This document shows positions 34,742-43,229 of a stretch of 64,000 nucleotides of DNA, one piece after another. Below the pieces are notes generated by a model. It worked only from the letters and a program-made list of their open reading frames with translations, was not told the origin of the DNA and searched no databases. The stretch is from assembly GCF_000017805.1 (NCBI RefSeq), contig NC_009767.1, forward strand, positions 4,319,001 through 4,383,000, given 5' to 3'. How positions within the stretch are numbered: the stretch's first letter is position 1; every line of letters begins with the position of its first letter. Origin of the DNA: Roseiflexus castenholzii DSM 13941 (lineage in GTDB: Bacteria; Chloroflexota; Chloroflexia; Chloroflexales; Roseiflexaceae). Made by a program: the position numbers and the translations under genes.

Positions 34742-36856
34742 TTAGCAGGATATTAATTCCCACGGAAATGCCGCTTCTTCTCCCCACGCAACCTCGACCC
34801 GTTGACTGTTGATGGTGACTACCGCGCTATCGGGATGAGCTTCGATGAAAACGCGCAAAGGCGCATGGCGCCAGTGCAGACGAACGCCGTACATGCGTCC
34901 GTCGATGCGCCAGGAAGGCGGCAGATCGGGGCGAATGATGAGTTGCTCACGCTCTGGCGTCAATCCGACCAGCACATGGAGCAACAGGTGAGTGGTCAAT
35001 GCGCCCCAACCATACCCTTCGCCGCCGCACCGCCCGTCGAGGGGCCAGTACTCGCACGCCACCCCCGGCAATGTGCGGTCGGGATGCGCCTGATGCGCAT
35101 CCCAGAACGTGTATGCCCGATCAATCACTGCCGCAGCCAGTTCCGCCGCGTGATCGGTCAAGCCGGCGCGCAACGCGGCTTCAGTCGCCGTCCAGGCGAA
35201 CATAGGCCACGTCAATATATCAGGGTCGATCTGGGCAATCGCCGAACGAAGCGCATTATGCCGCTCCGGTCGCGCGACACCCAACGCCACCGGCGCCAGC
35301 AACATCACATCATCCACTCCGGTCGGACCGCCAGCGCGCGTGTCGTAATCGGCATAGCGGTTGAATGCGTCCTGCCACAGCGCATCGGTGCGCGTCACAT
35401 ACTCCTCGGCGAGCGCCAGCCACTCGTGGGAATCGGTGGCGCGTCCAAGCTCTCTGGCGATGTTGTTCATGATCAGGCAGGCATGGGCGAAGGCGGCCTG
35501 AAGATCGACAGGGCGCACGTGGCGCACCGGATGACCGCCGCCAAGCGGTTGTTCGCCAAATCGCGGCGAGTCGTCCTGCCCTGACTCCCAGCTACAGGCG
35601 TAAACCAGCCAGCCGTCCGCATCGCGCCGGTTCTCCAGCCACCAGTGCAGATAAGTGGTCAATGCCGGGTAAATGTTCGCCAGCCACTCGCGGTTGGGGC
35701 GCAGGTTGGCGAGCCAGTCCAGCACGAGCCAGGGATAGCCCCATTCTGGCGCAGTGCCACACACTGTACCATCGGCAGCGACCATGTTGTAGCTGCCATC
35801 TTCGCGTGAACAGGGCACGTTTGGTTCAGGCGCGTCAACGAATGTCCCCAGAAGCAGATGCTGTGCCAGCGCCGGATCGGCATAGGCGAGCAAGAGCGCA
35901 TCGATTGCCGCCTCGGCGAGGACGACGCGCGGCGCCTGGATTTGCATCGCATCCCAAATATGGCGGTAAATGCCGGCAGGCGCGCGCACCATCATGCGCA
36001 ACGTTTCGAGGTCGTAGACCAGCCCGCGTCGCCAGTGATCGGGCCAGTCCCCTTCCAGAATCGGCGCACGCGCCCAGAATGCGTCATCCTCCGCCTGCTT
36101 GCGCGCGCGGTCGGCTGCTGCCGTGCGACGCGCGGCGCGTTGCCGATGCTGCGCCATGCGCAACGTCTTGCCGCGCGTCATATACAGGTCGATCTGTTCA
36201 CACGGCATCGCAAATCCCAGTGTAGCAAAGAGCGCCACCGTTTCGCCACGCTGCCCGGTGACGGTCACAAACCCTTCGCCCGGCAACCCTGGCGCCTGCG
36301 CTGCCGCCCAGGCAGCGGCAAGCGCCGGATCGGGCGTTATGCCAATGTCGGCAAGCGGCTGCGAGGCATGCACCACGAACGCATCGCCATCCTCAAAACT
36401 TTGGAGCACCAGGTCGCCATCGACGATCCGACCGACCAACCCAGACTCGCCCCATTCGCCACTGGCAGCCACAGTGCGCGTGTACTCGACGACTACGGCA
36501 ACACGCGCTTCACCCTGCACCGTCGCCGATGCGCAGAGGGCATGCTCGCCGACCAGGTGGAAGGTGGCATGGAGCGTCGCGCCGCCGTGCGACAGGTCGA
36601 GCGTGAAGAGGTTCATCGAATGGTAGGGACTGGAGACAACATCGAACTCGGACAGTTCAAGCGCTCCTCCCAGCGCGAAGCGAAATCCGGCGCGGTAGGT
36701 CTCGCGTCGACCGCCATACATGCCCGCGTGCGCCGGATAGTGCCAGCGAAACCCCGCGCCATACGAGCGCAGCACCCCGCGCGGCGAGAGGTTGCGCGTG
36801 TGCGTCGGCGTATTCAGATATCCGTGCGGCGTGTAGTCGTCAACTGGAAATGGCAT
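34742..36856 (-). CDS. Six-hairpin (GH63/GH37-like) glycoside hydrolase
   Basis: Protein of 704 aa. N-terminal beta-rich domain (about 1-250), then an (alpha/alpha)6-type catalytic region with WDAMQIQAPRVV, PEWGYPWLVLDWL, ACSWESGQDDSPRFG and a final GGEGYGWGALTTHLLLH. The WESGQDDS Glu/Asp segment is typical of MGH/GH63-like enzymes that remove alpha-linked glucose or mannosyl units; substrate unknown. No signal peptide. The start MPFPVDDYTP at 36856 is preferred; the frame stays open for 134 more codons upstream only because the neighbouring repeat is stop-free in this frame. Confidence 0.85.
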   Translation of the reverse strand: MPFPVDDYTPHGYLNTPTHTRNLSPRGVLRSYGAGFRWHYPAHAGMYGGRRETYRAGFRFALGGALELSEFDVVSSPYHSMNLFTLDLSHGGATLHATFHLVGEHALCASATVQGEARVAVVVEYTRTVAASGEWGESGLVGRIVDGDLVLQSFEDGDAFVVHASQPLADIGITPDPALAAAWAAAQAPGLPGEGFVTVTGQRGETVALFATLGFAMPCEQIDLYMTRGKTLRMAQHRQRAARRTAAADRARKQAEDDAFWARAPILEGDWPDHWRRGLVYDLETLRMMVRAPAGIYRHIWDAMQIQAPRVVLAEAAIDALLLAYADPALAQHLLLGTFVDAPEPNVPCSREDGSYNMVAADGTVCGTAPEWGYPWLVLDWLANLRPNREWLANIYPALTTYLHWWLENRRDADGWLVYACSWESGQDDSPRFGEQPLGGGHPVRHVRPVDLQAAFAHACLIMNNIARELGRATDSHEWLALAEEYVTRTDALWQDAFNRYADYDTRAGGPTGVDDVMLLAPVALGVARPERHNALRSAIAQIDPDILTWPMFAWTATEAALRAGLTDHAAELAAAVIDRAYTFWDAHQAHPDRTLPGVACEYWPLDGRCGGEGYGWGALTTHLLLHVLVGLTPEREQLIIRPDLPPSWRIDGRMYGVRLHWRHAPLRVFIEAHPDSAVVTINSQRVEVAWGEEAAFPWELISC

Positions 36857-36872
36857 GGCGCCAGTATAGCAC

Positions 36873-37276
36873 ACCAAGAACTGAGAACCAAGAACTGAGA
36901 ACCAAGAACCGAGCATCGAGCGCCAGGCGCTCTTGCGCCACCCATCCGCGCGCATCCGTGTCCTATGCTCTGCCTGATGGAGCACACGGATGACCACGGA
37001 TCGAGACGAGGTGGATGGATGATAGCACACGGATGACCACGGATCGAGACGGATGGGGACGGATCGCTGAGTGGGATTCCTTGTCCAATCCGTATACATC
37101 CATCCCATCCGCGCGCATCCGTCGCGATTCGCGCCGATCCGTGGGCCCACTCCCACCTGGCGCCTGCGCGAAACCGAGCATCGAGCGCCAGGCGCTCTTG
37201 CGCCACCCATCCGCGCGCATCCGTCGCGATTCGCGCCGATCCGTGGGCCCACTCCCACCTGGCGCCTGCAAGGCAG
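36873..37276 (+). repeat. Composite repeat locus 1 (AGAACTGAGAACC words plus GATCCGTG array)
   Basis: Left module: near-tandem AAGAACTGAGAACC words (36875-36920). Then a GAGCGCC-A-GGCGCTC palindrome, then words of the type CATCCGCGCGCATCCG and GATCCGTGGGCCC. From 37104 and 37206 a 102-bp unit (34 codons) is repeated twice. The same module order occurs at 39133-39545 and 63140-63490. The whole of 36857-37329 is explained by this; no gene is supported. Confidence 0.9.
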
Positions 37277-37329
37277 GCTTCCTGGCAGTGGCGCATCGTC
37301 TCACAGACGCAGGTCGCTTGACCTACACG

Positions 37330-37812
37330 TCACCAAGTGCGTCTCCTACGCTTGTTGGCGACCAACATAGCAATCAGTGCGATGATCAGCGGCGCCCAGA
37401 ACAGTCGGCGACTGAAGAAGAACCCAACGGCGACTGCCAGGGCTGCTGCCGCAACCATTCTGCGCGCGGCAATGCTGCGCAGGACGGTGAGCAACAGTCC
37501 GACAACTCCAACGGCAATCACAACGAACACGATAATCTTTGGCAGAATGACCATCGCCACTGCGCCGGTGATCAGCAGCAGCGGAAGCATCAGGTCGTCG
37601 AACCATTCTGTCTGCGGCGCATGCGGCTGTGGCGCAGGAACCGGCGCGGGTGTGGGAGCGGCAGGGCGCGTCGGCAATTGAACCGTCGGTCCGGTGGCAG
37701 GCGCCTGTTCGATGACCAAATTGTTCATTGGCGCGCCGCAGTCAATGCAGTATTGCGCATCAGCCGGAACGCTGGCGTTGCAGCGTGGGCAGACAACAGT
37801 AGTGTCAGTCAT
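37330..37812 (-). CDS. Zinc-ribbon membrane protein
   Basis: Protein of 160 aa. The N terminus has a zinc ribbon CPRCNAS ... CIDCG (CxxC-x13-CxxC). A Pro/Ala linker (about 40-65) leads to three hydrophobic segments (about 72-88, 90-108, 114-150) and a basic tail KRRRRTW. Similar zinc-ribbon/TM proteins are encoded at 39681 and, without the TM, at 41425. Function unknown; the start MTDTTVVCPRC is unambiguous. Confidence 0.75.
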   Translation of the reverse strand: MTDTTVVCPRCNASVPADAQYCIDCGAPMNNLVIEQAPATGPTVQLPTRPAAPTPAPVPAPQPHAPQTEWFDDLMLPLLLITGAVAMVILPKIIVFVVIAVGVVGLLLTVLRSIAARRMVAAAALAVAVGFFFSRRLFWAPLIIALIAMLVANKRRRRTW

Positions 37813-37858
37813 CGAAGTATCCTTCCAGACGCGCGGATGTGTTCAGAGCCTTGTCTCT

Positions 37859-37867
37859 TGCTATAAT
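37859..37867 (+). promoter_or_regulatory. Extended -10 promoter of the RlmD-like gene
   Basis: TGCTATAAT, exact extended -10, 51 nt before the ATG at 37918. The ribosome site GCGGAG lies about 8 nt before the ATG. Confidence 0.6.
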
Positions 37868-37917
37868 ACGCACTCAATCCGGTCGGGGTTGCAGGGGCGC
37901 TCGTTTGCGGAGTTCTG

Positions 37918-39135
37918 ATGGCTATTTCAAATAAACACTTTCGCCAGCAGATTATTGAGGCAGCGCGGGCAGGCGAGACGACTACGCCGCGTTGCCCACA
38001 TGCGCCACCGCAGGGTCAGTGCGGCGGATGCGTCTTTCAAGATCACGACTACCCGGCTCAGGTGGCAGCAAAACGCGCGGCGCTTTGCAGCCTCTGGAGC
38101 GATGACCTGCCAGACAATTGTATCGATACGCTCGATGTCGTCGCTTCGCCGAACCCGTTTGCCTATCGCACACGCATGGATTTTGTGGCGAGCAAGGAGC
38201 GATTTGGTCTGCGGCGTGGCGGCAGGTTCAACTACATCATCGACCTGCATGAGTGCCATCTCATCCCAACGCATGCCTTCACTGCCGCGCGCGCTGTGTA
38301 CGAGCACGCAATGGCGCTGGGGTTGCCCGACTACAATCTGAAGACCCATGCCGGTTTTCTGCGGTATGTGGTCGTGCGGCGCAGCCCCGACGATGAACTG
38401 CTGCTGGCGCTGGTTACCGCCGCGCCCGAAGAAGAAAAGGTCTCTGCCGAAAAAGTTGAGCGTGTGGCGCTGGCAGCCCTTGAACATCCGGGTGTGCTGG
38501 GCGTCCATTGGCTGATCAACGCCACCCGCACCGACGTATCGTTTGGCGAGCCGGTGCGTCACTGGGGGCGCGCAACGTTGCCAATGCGTGTTGGGGCGCA
38601 CACGCTCGAAATCGGTCCCAATACCTTCTTTCAGAACAATGTCTGGCTGCTGATGCCGCTGCTCGAGGCGGTGCGCGACGCAGTCGCCGCATGCGGGCAT
38701 GCAGGCGCAATCGCCGATCTATACAGTGGGGTCGGCGCCATTGCGCTTCATATTGCCAGGCATGCGGATCGAATTGTCTGTATCGAGTCATCTGGCGAGA
38801 GTGTGCGCCTGGCGCGCGAGAACAGCGTGCGCGCCGGGTTTGAGCATATCGCCGTGATCGAAGCGGATGTCGCCGATGCGCTTCGCGCACAGACGACCGG
38901 CGCATTCGATGTGGTTGTCGCCGATCCGCCGCGCACCGGTCTGGGTCCTGAGGTCTGTCGCGAGTTGCTGCGATTGCGCCCCCGGCGGATCGTGTATGTC
39001 TCGTGCAATCCGCTAACGCAGCGTGACGACATCCGCGCGCTGCAATCAGGGTATCGTCTGGTGTTGCTCCAGGGGTACGACATGTTTCCACAGACGCCGC
39101 ATCTGGAGGCGCTGGCGGTGCTTGATGTTATATGA
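37918..39135 (+). CDS. 23S rRNA (uracil-C5)-methyltransferase, RlmD/RumA family
   Basis: Protein of 405 aa. The Fe-S cluster pattern CPHAPPQGQCGGC (Cys26, Cys35, Cys38) with a fourth Cys in DLHECHL is that of RlmD/RumA. The SAM site is DLYSGVGAIAL, the target site VVADPPRTGL, and the nucleophile Cys is in VSCNP (about 363). An N-terminal TRAM domain, present in E. coli RlmD, is missing, so this is a TRAM-less member; target base (U747, U1939 or tRNA) uncertain. Its TGA stop (39133-39135) is the first triplet of the following TGAGAAC heptamer repeat. Confidence 0.9.
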   Translation: MAISNKHFRQQIIEAARAGETTTPRCPHAPPQGQCGGCVFQDHDYPAQVAAKRAALCSLWSDDLPDNCIDTLDVVASPNPFAYRTRMDFVASKERFGLRRGGRFNYIIDLHECHLIPTHAFTAARAVYEHAMALGLPDYNLKTHAGFLRYVVVRRSPDDELLLALVTAAPEEEKVSAEKVERVALAALEHPGVLGVHWLINATRTDVSFGEPVRHWGRATLPMRVGAHTLEIGPNTFFQNNVWLLMPLLEAVRDAVAACGHAGAIADLYSGVGAIALHIARHADRIVCIESSGESVRLARENSVRAGFEHIAVIEADVADALRAQTTGAFDVVVADPPRTGLGPEVCRELLRLRPRRIVYVSCNPLTQRDDIRALQSGYRLVLLQGYDMFPQTPHLEALAVLDVI

Positions 39136-39545
39136 GAACTGAGAACTGAGAACTGAGAACCGGAAACGCCTGCCCGCCCCATCCGCGCGCATCCGTCCCG
39201 ATCCGTGGCGATCCGTGTTCTATTGCTCACCGCGCGCCGGCGCGGAACCGGGAACGCCCTGCCCGCCCCATCCGCGCGCATCCGTCCCGATCCGTGGCGA
39301 TCCGTGTGCCCGCTCCCACCGCGCGCCGGCGCAGAACCGGAAACCGAGCGCCGGGAACGCCTGCCCGCCCCATCCGCGCGCATCCGTCCCGATCCGTGGC
39401 GATCCGTGTGCCCGCTCCCACCGCGCGCCGGCGCAGAACCGGAAACCGAGCGCCGGGAACGCCTGCCCGCCCCATCCGTGCCCATCCGTCCCGATCCGTG
39501 GCGATCCGTGTGCCCGCTCCCACCGCGCGCCGGCGCAGAACCTTG
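39133..39545 (+). repeat. Composite repeat locus 2 (TGAGAAC heptamers plus GATCCGTG array)
   Basis: Four exact TGAGAAC heptamers (39133-39160) start at the RlmD stop codon. They are followed by units beginning ATCCGCGCGCATCC or ATCCGTGCCCATCC at 39181, 39270, 39372 and 39474 (spacings 89, 102, 102). Each contains GATCCGTGGCGATCCGTG and a GCGCCGGCGC-type palindrome. Up to the kinase start at 39681 no other gene is supported; the repeat is open in the kinase frame. Confidence 0.92.
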
Positions 39546-39680
39546 TCTCGCCCCCTGACCGCAACTCCAGGGCGCTCCGGCGCGTACTACGTGGTAGGAT
39601 CGGTTGCCGTTTCCGCGCAGGTATGCTACCCTACCAGTAAGGCTCTTATGATGCCCGGCGCGCGTGTCGCAGGTCCGCAT

Positions 39681-41153
39681 ATGACCGATGTCCAGCAGAT
39701 TCTCTGCCCCAAATGCCACAAGCCGAATCTCCGGCGCGCACGGTTCTGCCAGCATTGCGGGCACGACGTCATCCTGAATAACGCCGGTCCGCGCTACTAT
39801 ATTACGCGCGTCATCAAAGAAGGTGGGCAGGGGGCAGTCTTTGAGGCGATTGGCGATGATGGTCGCACCTATGCGATCAAGCAGATGCTGGATCGTTTCA
39901 CCGACCCGCGCGAACGCGACGAAGCCATCGCGCGCTTCGAGGCGGAGGCGAAAATCCTGGAGCGCCTGCGGCATCCGCGTATTCCCCGCGTCTACGCCGA
40001 CTTCAAGGATGAGGGGTATCACTACCTGGCGATGGACTTCGTGCGCGGGTCCGACCTGGAAGACATCATCCGGCGCGAGCGATTCATTCCCGAAGAGCGC
40101 GCTTTGCGCTGGGCGGATCAGATCTGCGACGTGCTGGAGTATCTCCACCAGCAGAAGCCGCCGATCATTTTTCGCGACATTAAGCCGTCGAATATCATGA
40201 TCGAGCCGGACGGCAACGTCAAACTGATCGATTTTGGCATTGCGAAAGCGTTGCAACCATCGCAGCGCGGCACGCAGATCGGCACTCCTGGCTATGCGCC
40301 GCCGGAGCAGTATCAGGGTATCGCCACACCTGAGTCGGACATCTTTTCGCTCGGTGCGACCCTGCACCATATGCTCACCGGACGCGACCCGCGCGATGAG
40401 CCGCCCTTTTCGTTCCCGCCGGTCTATGCGTTGCGTCCGAACGTCTCCAAGCGCACGTCTGATGCGATTATGAAGGCGTTGAAGATGAAGCCGGAGGAAC
40501 GCTATCGAAGCGTGGCAGAGTTTCGCCGCGCGCTGCTGCCAGAACGCGCGCCCGCGCAGGTGCGCGTCGTTCCGGCAACGCAGGCGCTTCCGGCGCCTGC
40601 GCAGGTTGCTGCACCGGTGACACCGCAGCCTGTTGCGGCATCAGCAGGTCCGGCGGCGCCCCAATCCACAGCGCCGCCGACCAGTCGGGTCACTCCGACA
40701 GGATCGCCATCCGCTCCGGCAGCCGCACCAGCACAAAAACCGGCAGCACGGCAAAAGAAGCATCAATCGACAAGATGGGGCGCTGTGCTCTTTGCGCTGG
40801 TGGTCATCGCGCTGCTGGCGGCGACCGTTGCGCTGGCGTTTCCCGATTGGACCGTGCGCACCATTCGGTCGATCCCGGCGCTGGCGACACCAACGCCGCA
40901 ACGTCTGATTCAGCAGCCGTTCACGGTCGAAAATATCGAGGTAGTCGTACCGCCAGGAGGCGATGTCCGGCAGGCGTTTGTTCTTGCATATACGCGCGCT
41001 GTTCAGGAACAGTTTGGACCGCAGGCGCAGATCCACACCAGCGTGCCGTTGTCGTACATCGGCGGCGAACCGCAGAAGATTGCCGAGGATGAGAATGGGA
41101 CCAAGTATCGCGCCTCGATCAGCGGGTTTATTCTTGTGCCTGCCACACCATAG
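39681..41153 (+). CDS. Zinc-ribbon Ser/Thr protein kinase with C-terminal TM
   Basis: Protein of 490 aa. A zinc ribbon (Cys9, Cys12, Cys23, Cys26) precedes a Hanks-type kinase domain (about 38-295): EGGQGAVF glycine loop, catalytic Lys in YAIKQM, FRDIKPSN (Phe replaces His of HRD), DFG, and GTPGYAPPEQ. A long Pro/Ala linker (about 295-355) leads to a TM helix (about 362-385) and a small extracytoplasmic domain ending near the C terminus. Membrane-associated signalling kinase; substrates unknown. Start MTDVQQILCPKC at 39681; an alternative ATG at 39648 is in frame. Confidence 0.9.
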   Translation: MTDVQQILCPKCHKPNLRRARFCQHCGHDVILNNAGPRYYITRVIKEGGQGAVFEAIGDDGRTYAIKQMLDRFTDPRERDEAIARFEAEAKILERLRHPRIPRVYADFKDEGYHYLAMDFVRGSDLEDIIRRERFIPEERALRWADQICDVLEYLHQQKPPIIFRDIKPSNIMIEPDGNVKLIDFGIAKALQPSQRGTQIGTPGYAPPEQYQGIATPESDIFSLGATLHHMLTGRDPRDEPPFSFPPVYALRPNVSKRTSDAIMKALKMKPEERYRSVAEFRRALLPERAPAQVRVVPATQALPAPAQVAAPVTPQPVAASAGPAAPQSTAPPTSRVTPTGSPSAPAAAPAQKPAARQKKHQSTRWGAVLFALVVIALLAATVALAFPDWTVRTIRSIPALATPTPQRLIQQPFTVENIEVVVPPGGDVRQAFVLAYTRAVQEQFGPQAQIHTSVPLSYIGGEPQKIAEDENGTKYRASISGFILVPATP

Positions 41154-41181
41154 GTTTTTGCCCGGAGAAATGGCAGAACGT

Positions 41182-41367
41182 TCACCGTCTGCGTTCGACA
41201 ACGTTGATAGCAATAGCGGCAACAATTGCCGCCACCAGAACCGCAATCAGCGCGATGGTCACCGTACTCCAACCAGTCTGCCAGGCATTGACGAAAAGCG
41301 CACTCAGCGCCACAATGACAATGCCGATACATCCGCGCGTGACGCGCCGTTCAGGTCGATCTGACAT
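41182..41367 (-). CDS. Small two-TM membrane protein
   Basis: Protein of 61 aa: MSDRPERRVTRGC, a hydrophobic helix (about 14-30), a short loop (NAWQTGWS), a second helix (about 36-55) and a basic end (VVERRR). No family recognised. It is convergent with the kinase and divergent from the zinc-ribbon gene at 41425. Confidence 0.6.
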   Translation of the reverse strand: MSDRPERRVTRGCIGIVIVALSALFVNAWQTGWSTVTIALIAVLVAAIVAAIAINVVERRR

Positions 41368-41392
41368 GGAACCTCTTTTTTCACACAAGACG

Positions 41393-41411
41393 TTCCTGTA
41401 TGATACAGGAA
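41393..41411. promoter_or_regulatory. Perfect inverted repeat upstream of the zinc-ribbon gene
   Basis: TTCCTGTA-TGA-TACAGGAA is a perfect 8-bp inverted repeat. The stretch 41396-41412 matches 14468-14484 at 16 of 17 positions. It lies between two divergent genes, 12 nt before the ATG at 41425, and overlaps a possible -10 (TATGAT). Confidence 0.55.
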
Positions 41412-41424
41412 AAACAGGGGGTGG

Positions 41425-41898
41425 ATGATGGGTTTTCTCGACGAATTGAGCCGAAAGCTTGCCGAAGGAGTTGATCGCGCCCGCTTTGAGGCGGAAAAGT
41501 TTCAACGGGTGACTGCTATTCAGGGTGAGATCAGTAATCTTCGCCGCCAGGTCGACGCCAAGCGACTGGAGTTTGGCGATCGGGCGATTGAACTGCTCAA
41601 AGCCGGCGCCATTCAGTCGCCGACGCTGGCAGCGCTGCTACGCGAGATTGAAGCATTGCAGGCGAGTCTGACGTTGAAAGAAGAAGAGTTGCGCCATACA
41701 CAGGGGCAGGTCTTCATCGAACCGGCGCCCACACCCCGTGCGCAGCATGTTCCCGTGAGCATCGAGCCGCCACGCCCGCCAGCGCCTGAACCACCGCCGC
41801 TGCAACCGGTCGCTGGAGGGAAGGTCTGCCCTTCATGCGGTTTTCAAATGCCGCAGACCGCTGTTTTCTGCCCAAACTGCGGCCTGCGGGTAGGATGA
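41425..41898 (+). CDS. Coiled-coil protein with C-terminal zinc ribbon
   Basis: Protein of 157 aa. Residues 1-90 form a helical coiled coil (EISNLRRQVDAKRLEFGDRA, EIEALQASLTLKEEELRH). A Pro-rich linker (about 98-132) follows, then a zinc ribbon CPSCGFQ ... CPNCGLRVG. The ribosome site GGGGG is close to ATG 41425; ATG 41428 is an alternative. Function unknown. Shares the zinc ribbon theme with 37330 and 39681. Confidence 0.75.
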   Translation: MMGFLDELSRKLAEGVDRARFEAEKFQRVTAIQGEISNLRRQVDAKRLEFGDRAIELLKAGAIQSPTLAALLREIEALQASLTLKEEELRHTQGQVFIEPAPTPRAQHVPVSIEPPRPPAPEPPPLQPVAGGKVCPSCGFQMPQTAVFCPNCGLRVG

Positions 41899-41910
41899 GC
41901 GTGCGCGAAA

Positions 41911-42339
41911 TCAGTTCGACACCGTGTGCGTTTCGCTGTCGGGCAGCCAGCGGATCGCCACATTATTCCGCGTGTCCCATTCATCGTCGAGGTCGTCGTC
42001 GTCTTCCGTCTTGGGGTGAATGACGATCGGTCCCTCGTTGTACACCCACGCAATCAGATCATCGATTGAATACCACCCTGCGCGATAGGACTCCTGGTCG
42101 ACCGGGTTGAGCCAGAATTTGATCTCGCCATCCATCCACTGCCAGCGTTCGAGCGAGCGCCACTCCAGGTGATGCTCAGCGAGCACCGCTTTCGTTTCCT
42201 CGAAGAGACGCAGCAATTCCGGCAGCGTCAGACCCTTGGTGCGCCGCTTTTGCAGAATACGCCGGTTGATGGCGTCGCGCAGGCGTTCGAGTTCTGGAAC
42301 ATCCAGCGCGTCCAGGTCGATATCGAGAGGCGTTCCCAT
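41911..42339 (-). CDS. Hypothetical acidic protein
   Basis: Protein of 142 aa. Helical N terminus (LDALDVPELERLRDAINRRI), then WQWMDGEIKFWLNP and a tail rich in Asp (TEDDDDLDDEWD). No family recognised. Soluble. It ends 12 bp from the convergent zinc-ribbon gene. Confidence 0.6.
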   Translation of the reverse strand: MGTPLDIDLDALDVPELERLRDAINRRILQKRRTKGLTLPELLRLFEETKAVLAEHHLEWRSLERWQWMDGEIKFWLNPVDQESYRAGWYSIDDLIAWVYNEGPIVIHPKTEDDDDLDDEWDTRNNVAIRWLPDSETHTVSN

Positions 42340-42580
42340 AGCCGATGCATCCTTTCCAGGAGCGGTCGCGCCTGTGCGCGATTGTCAGTGTACGCACCAT
42401 TGCGAGACGACATCCGCCCTCTTGAGTCGTGACAGCAGCCACGCCACGACAGGTGATAACCACTGACGCGGGTCGCTTCCCGGCGACCCCGCTTCCATGA
42501 TAGCAGGGGTTGTTGCTCCTGACATGAACGATTGTGTGACAGTATATTCACAATTCGATGATATTCTGCCATGAGCGTTC

Positions 42581-42595
42581 AGCGTATGGTACGCT
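42581..42595. promoter_or_regulatory. Palindrome with a GTATGGTAC core
   Basis: AGCGTA-TGG-TACGCT, 6-bp perfect arms, 17 nt before the small ORF at 42613. It shares the GTATGRTAC core with the sites at 14468 and 41396. Confidence 0.4.
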
Positions 42596-42612
42596 CCGAT
42601 GGAGGTGATCGG

Positions 42613-42726
42613 ATGACATATTGCCGACACACCCGTACAATCAGCACAACAAATCACACCGATAGACAGGCGCGAACCTGCGTGCCATTGGCGTCCAAGC
42701 CTCGTAGCTTCCTGCTGTTTTTGTGA
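42613..42726 (+). CDS. Possible 37-aa small protein with ideal Shine-Dalgarno
   Basis: GGAGGTGATC (42601-42610) is complementary to ten bases at the 3' end of typical 16S rRNA and lies at ideal spacing to ATG 42613. The product starts MTYCRHTRTISTTNHTDRQA and ends in a short hydrophobic tail (FLLFL). No homology is recognised and codon use is not clearly gene-like, so only the translation signal supports it. Confidence 0.35.
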   Translation: MTYCRHTRTISTTNHTDRQARTCVPLASKPRSFLLFL

Positions 42727-42873
42727 TTGGGAAGGGGCGACCAGACCAATACAGGCAAACATCGTGCGCCCGCTACTGTAACGTCGCCGCCTTCGCGCGC
42801 TTTCGGTGGCTGAACAGCGCGCGTGGTATGAATGAGAGCGGATTGTGTTACGCTGACCAGTGCCAGCCTGTTG

Positions 42874-42948
<75 letters not shown>

Positions 42949-43229
42949 GACTGATCCGATTCTAGCATAGCTGGCGGTCACTGTCAAAGGGATCATACGG
43001 CACAGCGCTCGCACGGAGGACACAAAGCCCCGCAAACGCGGGACTCACCGGGGAGCGGCGGCGGCGTGCGTTCAGCCCTCCGGTTGCGCAGCGGGCGCGG
43101 CGCCTGCGCAGCCAACCACGCCGTGCCCGGCGTTCCACACGAGCGCCCGGAATCTGTCCGCCGCCCGGCGTGTGTACCGGAATGCCATTGCGCATGGGTC
43201 ACGCAATGTTGCCCATGCCCAACGGTCAC

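Larger units (their letters stand above)
42340..42873. other. Intergenic region before tRNA-Cys
   Basis: 534 bp with no conserved ORF. It contains an AT-rich stretch (42530-42575), the palindrome AGCGTA-TGG-TACGCT (42581-42595) and a small ORF with an ideal ribosome site (42613-42726), annotated separately. Confidence 0.6.

Noticed and set aside
36857..37258. N-terminal extension of the glycosidase through the repeat
   Set aside because: Open only because the 102-bp repeat is a multiple of three and stop-free; the sequence is repeat-like and a normal start exists at 36856.
39294..39680. N-terminal extension of the kinase through the repeat
   Set aside because: Same reason; the zinc ribbon at 39681 marks a sensible N terminus.
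42531..42554. CRP/FNR-like site (ATTGTG ... CACAAT)
   Set aside because: The spacer of 12 is unlike known CRP/FNR sites and no matching gene follows closely.
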